From: Megaleporinus macrocephalus
Lineage: Eukaryota > Chordata > Actinopteri > Characiformes > Anostomidae
Assembly (NCBI GenBank): GCA_021613375.1
Contig: CM038725.1
Coordinates: forward strand, 10,353,089-10,417,088
Direction of reading: 5' to 3'
DNA length: 64,000 bases
Shown here: positions 58,201 through 64,000 of the stretch, piece after piece
Position numbering within the stretch: the first letter of the stretch is position 1
Layout: each line of letters begins with the position of its first letter
Translations under genes and position numbers: made by a program
The notes under the pieces: generated by a model
Databases searched by the model: none
What the model was told of the DNA's origin: nothing
The model's input: only the letters and a program-made list of their open reading frames with translations

Positions 58201-60030
58201 TGCACCATGTTGTACTTGTACATAGATGGAATGACATTTAAAGCCTTTTGACTGAAGACGAGTGCAACATTAAAGCTGATAGTGGCAAGCGATGACAGGT
58301 TCTACACTGTAAGCTGATCAGCTTATATACACAAACACTTTTTTTAATGTTTGTGGATTATAAAGCAGCTCATGTGGGATTCTCCTCAAGGTCAGTGTCA
58401 GGTAGATGTATGGCTGGCAATATATGGTAGTGAAAGCTTTCTGTCACTCTGTTTGTGGGTAGTAAACAGCCGAGGCCCATACGCTTCTTCAGTGTGATTG
58501 ATATCATTGAATGTTAGCATGATGATGTCAGCCAGCACTTGTTGAGATCACTTCTCCAGCAGTGTCTCACAGACTCACTGCCTTGATAACCCAGCTGCAT
58601 ATGGACTCGAACGTTGAAATGCTCGTCACTACTAGTAGCCGTGGTAAAGTAGTTAAGGTCAGCTTATCTTAGCTCAATGCTTCCCTGATCAGGACAAAAT
58701 TAGCCAACTTGGCAGTCGTCTCAAAGTCCTTCAGGGCTCCCGTCTGCCCACGTCTTTCTAACACATTACATCAGATTTACTTGGATTTTACTACGTCTCT
58801 GGTAGTCTTTTAGAAGGATGCTGAGGCTTCTTCGTTTGGGTAGAATCTTTCGTAACCTCTGTGGATCCAGTTCATTAGCTTGCTACCGTGGCTGCAGCAC
58901 ACTGTGTCTGCCTGCCAATTTGCTTCATAGCTGGCAGCCTGGGGTGTCAAAGCGGTACTAGGAAAATGTGGGCGGGATCACAGTTCAAAACACCAACAGA
59001 CTTTCCATTTCAGAATAGAGCTTTCAAAGGAGAACATACTGGCTGTTGCCTCCTTGTTGGAGAGGCCAGTACTTCATCTTAGCAAGTTTTCTTAATCTCT
59101 AATGAGATATTAAGGTAATTTGATGATTTAGTACAGCAAATTTATTACATATCGTTCCTTTAATACAACCAGGTTGCTGCCTTATTTAACACAGAACATG
59201 TATTTCAGGTTTTTAGCTCTAAGACGTGCTGTGTTCAGTATTAATTTTGCGAATCTATGCTATTATATTAATAATTATACATATGAATTGCAGAATAAGT
59301 TCCATGAACCTACATTTGAGTTGCATTCAGCCTTAGCGCCAACATTTTTGCATGTGTTTTAATGTCAACAGATGACATAAACACCAAACATCTAAGGCAG
59401 TTTTTTTTTGGAACAATATACTTCAAGTTACAATATAATTTTAAGCTCACAGCATAAGATCTGAGAAAAAAAAAACAGGAAATATTCTGCTACAGTAGTT
59501 GCTCGTTCTTCACTGTCACCAACGTACCTGCATTGCAGGTCAGTGTAAATCATAAGGACCTCCCGAGACACATAACTCACCACCTATCAATACAAGCCTG
59601 ATGTTTTAAACATTAGGGGGGCCGCACTGGGTTGCATGCTGTCAAAACCAGCTAGATGAAATTGCAGGGCATAGCAGCCGGATTAATCTTCAGAATGGTG
59701 CGACCGAGCTCTGCAGGTGGCCATAGGGCGGGTCAGAGTGGAGGTAAAATTGATTTGCGGTGGTATGTAGAATTGATGTGCCCAGAAATGAAAAGATCAG
59801 CAAAATCCACATTGTTATATAAGGCTGGACGATAATGTGAGATAATTACATATCACTGATGATTGACTGGTGACTTCATGACGATGACTGAAAAGTGATC
59901 ATTCCCACGATGGACAGGAAATCAGAATCACTGTATTTCTCCAAACGTATTGCTTATACAAAGTATAACAGACCATCAGATATTAATAAATAATCTAAAT
60001 ATTATAAGGCAATAACAAGAACACAAATAA
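58201..60030. other. Intronic DNA, no gene seen
   Basis: Mostly single-copy-looking sequence. Short plus-strand ORFs (64 and 62 codons at 58888 and 59174) lack motifs. No EDIL3 exon is recognised. Confidence 0.4.
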
Positions 60031-60511
60031 CAAGGGATGAATAAACGACAAGTGAGGAGTGCGGGTCAGTGCGATTGGAGATCTACCCTAAGTGAGAACA
60101 TGCAGTTTGGTGGCTGTATGTTTAATGAAACCATGATGTTTGGGGTGCACTCAAAAATGAATGGGACTCTATTAGGGGGAAAAGGAAGGAGGGAAAAAGA
60201 AACGACAAACAGACGAATGCGGGTCAAACCAACGCCGCAGTCATGGTCGGGGGTCTGCCTTGAGAAATAGTGTTTGTCGGTTGAGCAGAAATTCAGTAGT
60301 TTGGCGTGCACTGTTCTATCCTATTCATTCTCTATGAGAAAAAATTCAGGAAAAAATCTGTGGAGTCTGGAATACATGCATCCAATCCAAAGCAGTATTC
60401 AAGCCTGAATCACACAATCAGATCAGACAATTTGGAGTTGGAACAGTGCTGATATTTTGAAAACTGCAGGACGGGTTATCAGGCAAAGATCTGATAGAAA
60501 GCAAAAAACAT
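60031..60511 (+). repeat. Tandem duplication, copy 1 (~480 bp)
   Basis: It starts CAAGGGATGAATAAACGAC and matches 60561-61022 throughout: GAGTGCGGGTCAGTGC, ATGAAACCATGATGTTTGGG, GTCGGGGGTCTGCCTTGA, CCTATTCATTCTCTATG, TGGAGTTGGAACAGTGCT. The offset is 530 bp. Confidence 0.85.
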
Positions 60512-60560
60512 GCAACCCTAAAAAAAGAGGATGGTTGGGCAGTTTAAGCAGTGTGAGGAC

Positions 60561-61022
60561 CAAGGGATGAATAAACGACAAGTTAAGGAGTGCGGGTCAG
60601 TGCATTTGGAGATCTGCCCTGAGTGAGTACATGCTGTTTGCTGGCTGTAGGTTTAATGAAACCATGATGTTTGGGGTGAGCTTGAAATTGAATAGGACTT
60701 TATAAGTGGGGGGAAATAGAGGGATGGAAAAAAAACGACAAACAGACGAAACCAACACTGCAGTCATAGTCGGGGGTCTGCCTTGATTCAAAGCGTGTGA
60801 AACAGTATGTGTCGGTTGAGCAGAAGTTCAGTAGATTGGTGTGCACTTTTCTATCCTATTCATTCTCTATGGGACAAAATTCTGGAAAAAATCAGATCAA
60901 AAATCTGTATACAAGCCCAAATTACACAATCAGACCAGACAATCTGGAGTTGGAACAGTGCTAATATTTTAAAAACTGCAGGACAAGTTACACTTGCAAA
61001 GATCTGGCAGAAAGTAAAAAAC
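60561..61022 (+). repeat. Tandem duplication, copy 2
   Basis: Diverged copy of 60031-60511 with several small indels. About 50 bp of linker separates the copies. The unit has no coding motif on either strand. Confidence 0.85.
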
Positions 61023-61184
61023 AATATAATAACAATATAGCTGAGCATTGTTTTGCAACACTTAACAATAAAGATATGAATGAAAGACATGAGTAAAGGA
61101 GAAGGCAAGAGGTTAGTGAATGAAATGAACATGTGAATAAAGTCAGCTACTATTTACAGAAGCCAATATTACAGTATCATATGC

Positions 61185-61310
61185 CTTTTATATCTTGTGA
61201 AAGTTTCATGATGAATGAACCAATAGAAATGCTCCAAAATCACTAATAATAAATTTACATTAACTAACATTGACAGTAAAGAATATTCAACCTCTGCTGT
61301 AGAGTTACTA
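61185..61310 (-). repeat. Dispersed repeat, copy 5 (minus strand)
   Basis: The minus strand reads TTTTGGAGCATTTCTATTGG, TTCATTCATCATGAAAC and CACAAGATATAAAAGG, the same blocks as copies 2 and 3. Confidence 0.6.
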
Positions 61311-61320
61311 TTTTGAACAT

Positions 61321-61500
61321 ACATGTTTTTCTGTGGAACACTCTCAGATGAACATCTGTACATACTTTTTTATTATTTATATTGTATATACTGTACTGTT
61401 TATTCATCTATTTTTGTACTGAGTGCCTTGCTATCCCTTTGCTGCTGTAACATGGTGAATTACCGCATTGTGAGACAAATAAAGGATTATCTTATCTGTA
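61321..61500 (+). mobile_element. LINE 3' end, plus strand
   Basis: It ends GTGAATTACCGCATTGTGAG, ACAAATAAAGGATTATC, TTATCT, a typical L2-like 3' end. It is strongly 5'-truncated. Confidence 0.6.
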
Positions 61501-61739
61501 CAGTTTACAGTGCAAGGTGTCCCCCTGAGGTTAATGACAGCCTCAGCTCAGTTATGTCAACAGGAGTTGGTTTTAATGGTCTCACACTGCCAGAGCACTA
61601 AACATGCCTAATTGAATTAGGCCTAGTTTCATTCCCAGCCTATTGGTTTTCAAAGCTTACTAAATAATATTAAATGATGTTGTACAGGTTGTGTTGTCCT
61701 CTTTTATTGAAATTGACAAATGATTGTTACGGGCACTAG

Positions 61740-62400
61740 CCACATGTGCACGCAGCATGACAATCCATTAATAATCTGACTGACAGCTCAATCAAAATAG
61801 GACATGTCCATGTGTACACCTCAATCGGAATAGACTAGTCCGACTGAGATTATTCCAAATACATCGGACAGAATTTGGCAGGTAATCTGTTAGTAATCTG
61901 TTAAATAGAGGAGCAACAGCCATTTAAACATCTGTACTGGAATTACTTTCACATGTGCATTTGTATCATAATGGAAAGTTACAGTGGTCAATGTAGCAGA
62001 ATCCAAAAACTGGTCTACAGAGAAGCAAAAGCTTATGCTTGGGAAACTTCAGAAGACTTACAATTAGGATGGATGGGCATAAAAGCTCACAAGAATGAGC
62101 AGATCATGAACGACAGTGTACTATAGAAAGCAGATGGGAGTTGGCGTATTCCAAAGCTAAGTAAGGAATGATGAAGTGGCTCTGATCTGTCCACACTTCA
62201 CGAAATCATGGACCAATTCTTGGGAGATCTTGCTAACACGGATGTACACTTTCCTAAAGCTGTTATCATTTTAAAGCAATTTAAAAAGAAATACAAAGCA
62301 TGGCAGCTAAAAACATACCATTGCTTATCCTCAGGCTGACTGGACTGATGAGTAGAGCTGGCATGTAAACACCTCAGTCTTAATCTATAATAGGAATGAA
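61740..62400. mobile_element. Probable DNA-transposon-derived sequence, unclassified
   Basis: The left part (CATGTGTACACCTCAATC, GACTGAGATTATTCC) and the right part (CATGTAAACACCTCAGTC, AATCTATAATAGGAATG) resemble each other and a teleost transposon family I cannot name with certainty. Between them are broken ORF pieces. The evidence is weak. Confidence 0.35.
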
Positions 62401-62423
62401 TTCTTTCAGATTGGTGAAAATCT

Positions 62424-62846
62424 TTGGATCAATGGATTGTTTTTCACCGTATTTGGCCACACCCATATTCAAGAGTGTGTTTCTTCCTCCTTTGTGTTAG
62501 AACTTCTGGTCAGCTAACCAAAAGGAATACAGTTACATGGGAGGAGACCAGAGAGACAGTAAGAAGTTTGAATGGGACAACACTGTCTCCTCCGAGGTTA
62601 ATAACGCAGTCGGTGGGTGATATGAGAAGGTGGTGTGAGGTTACTTATGGAGACATGTTTAATTACTCTGTACTCTCGGAGGGTGTAGACGGTTCAGCAA
62701 TGAAAAACTATACAAGTACTGAAGCGTATCAGTACCTGCACAGTGGGAAGGTGGGCGTGTACTCCTACACACAGACGGTTTACATTTCTGACAGCCGGTT
62801 AAACCCAAGTCAAGCCCGGCTTGGGTGTTCATTACAGCCCACATAG
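62424..62846 (+). pseudogene. Degraded transposon-like ORF (140 codons)
   Basis: The ORF contains TWEETRETVRSLNGTTLSPP, VGDMRRWCEVTYGDMFNY, EGVDGSAMKNYTSTEAYQYL and HSGKVG. I have an impression of multicopy teleost proteins of transposon origin that sometimes carry SWIM-type zinc fingers, but I cannot name the family. The reading frame appears to change after HSGKVG: the next frame reads VLLHTDGLHF, then a stop. This suggests a frameshifted relic. No zinc finger is visible downstream. Confidence 0.5.
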
Positions 62847-62849
62847 CCT

Positions 62850-64000
62850 AGCGTGGTGGACACTGATCATAAAACAGTTACTTAACTGATAGCTTCACCA
62901 GCACCCGACGCCTCTGCTTCCTCTGAGCTTCATAAGCGAGACATTTCTCTGGATAAGGATGCTCTGGTGCTGGTTCTCCTCCACAGAATGGTAAGAGCAG
63001 ACATACGGAGGTTTGGGTGGATGTTTTAAATTTAGCACCTTCAACTATAGACAAGCCAAGTTTTCCTCCTCTTCCAATTATTGTGACTTGCTCTAACTGA
63101 ACTATTCATTTTATATGTTTGTTGTTGTTTTGCTTGTAATTAGTATCAAGGTATCCGCGGTCGCACCGGAAGTTCTACCACAAAGTAAACAAAATGGCGC
63201 CCCCAGTGTTGTCATGGAAAATAGCATGAATAGGCCATTTGAATATGAATTTATTGTTCCATATGAGATGTACTGTCTATGAGAAAGAACACTAAAGATA
63301 ATTCTAAAGCACCTTCACTATATAATGACACAAAAATCTCGATATTATATGCAAATCACGTGATCAGCAGCACCCTTATCAGTAATATAGACCATATTTT
63401 GAGAATATCCTTATTTTAAGATATTGTACTCCTCAGAGTCGTTGCTTTTTTGAGCACCCCAATGATCGTCAAGCCAAACTGGTCTTGAAAGTCCTGTCAT
63501 GTTGAGATCCTAAGGGCAGCGCTCTTACTTAAGTGGGAAAGCAAAAGGGTCGCTCTTGACATTTTCTTCACCTGTCATGTCCTCGATGATTAGGCGCTCA
63601 TATGAAGGGCCCACTTTTCCCCTCTGAAACCAAAAGTGATGTTTTATCAAGGAGTGGTGTGCGGTAATTGCTTGTACCCTATGAAATGGGCCCAGATAAA
63701 AGAAATGAAAATGGAATGAAATGGGACTTTTGAAAAGATGTAATCTGCCCATTTGGTCGCCTGGTTCAGTGCACCTACCCCCCCACACACACAACCCCCT
63801 TGGCCTCCCACTACGTTTGGTAATTCCTTCACAGCAGGAAGAGCGAAAGGTGCGAGAGAAGTTAACAGTGGCCACTGTGCCCACATTCTTCAACATAATT
63901 TTATTACTGGTGAGCAGACTGACCTTTCTGCCCGGTGCAAATAATAGAGCCCATCTTCGCTCTTGCCATGTATCACTCAGACAATGCTTGCTGTCTCGAT
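62850..64000. other. Intronic DNA to the window edge; candidate conserved block 63480-63960
   Basis: No exon is recognised. The final 500 bp are complex and without simple repeats, with overlapping ORFs (123, 79 and 63 codons) lacking domains. It could be a conserved non-coding element or simply unique DNA. Confidence 0.3.

Larger units (their letters stand above)
48384..64000 (-). other. edil3: edil3 intron upstream of the RGD-EGF exon (partial)
   Basis: This is inferred from the acceptor at 48384-48390. In EDIL3 the preceding coding sequence is the short acidic linker after EGF1, which can lie on a very small exon. I could not recognise such an exon by eye, so the intron may end inside or beyond the window. 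It holds the split 59/63-bp minisatellite with the LINE insertion. Confidence 0.6.

Overview
This window reads as intronic DNA of a bony fish, probably an ostariophysan teleost. The grounds are Tc1-like transposase fragments, a DANA/mermaid-type tRNA-SINE, L2-like LINEs with short tandem 3' tails, hAT-like MITEs with 8-bp target-site duplications, and several dispersed repeat types that I associate with teleost introns from memory. Only one host coding exon is visible: a 129-bp, phase 1-1 exon on the minus strand at 48255-48383. It encodes an RGD-containing EGF-like domain that matches the second EGF domain of EDIL3 (DEL-1). The window would therefore be two long introns of edil3, transcribed right to left. 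The teleost paralogue (a or b) cannot be decided from one exon. I found no tRNA, rRNA or other RNA gene, no CRISPR array and no prokaryotic-type operon.

Layout. 1-1.44 kb: two minus-strand Tc1 fragments and a pair of MITE-like elements. 2.27-7.40 kb: two related minisatellites (42- and 43-bp units) separated by 0.8 kb of other sequence. 8.27-9.09 kb: a 37-bp minisatellite. 10.79-11.74 kb: a 24-bp minisatellite ending in (TTA)n. 12-16.2 kb: mostly single-copy sequence, then purine-rich DNA and a run of 50 G. 17-18.1 kb: a 5'-truncated LINE split by a hAT-like MITE. 18.46-21.05 kb: a large imperfect inverted repeat. 22.5-24.1 kb: a transposon-end relic and two DNA-transposon remnants. 26-36 kb: SINE, Tc1-type MITE, (TA)n runs, an L1-like fragment and LINE tails. 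38-45.4 kb: local duplications, a long-TIR MITE, a hAT-like element, a solo LTR, Tc1 remnants and a SINE. 46.7-47.3 kb: three tandem copies of a ~225-bp unit. 48.3 kb: the edil3 exon. 48.9-49.5 kb: a SINE running into microsatellites. 51.15-58.20 kb: a 59/63-bp minisatellite split by a near-complete LINE with an uninterrupted 986-codon ORF. 60.0-61.0 kb: a ~480-bp tandem duplication. 61.3-63 kb: a LINE tail and a degraded transposon-like ORF.

The only gene product is the exon's contribution to EDIL3, a secreted integrin-binding matrix protein. Everything else is mobile DNA, tandem repeats, or single-copy intronic sequence, some of it complex enough to be candidate conserved non-coding DNA. 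Most long ORFs in the window are artefacts of tandem repeats whose unit is a multiple of three. I see no convincing new biological system. The most notable items are the near-intact LINE inside a minisatellite, the link between a minisatellite unit and a transposon terminus, the higher-order repeat structure, and a Tc1 fragment bounded by 19-bp direct repeats.
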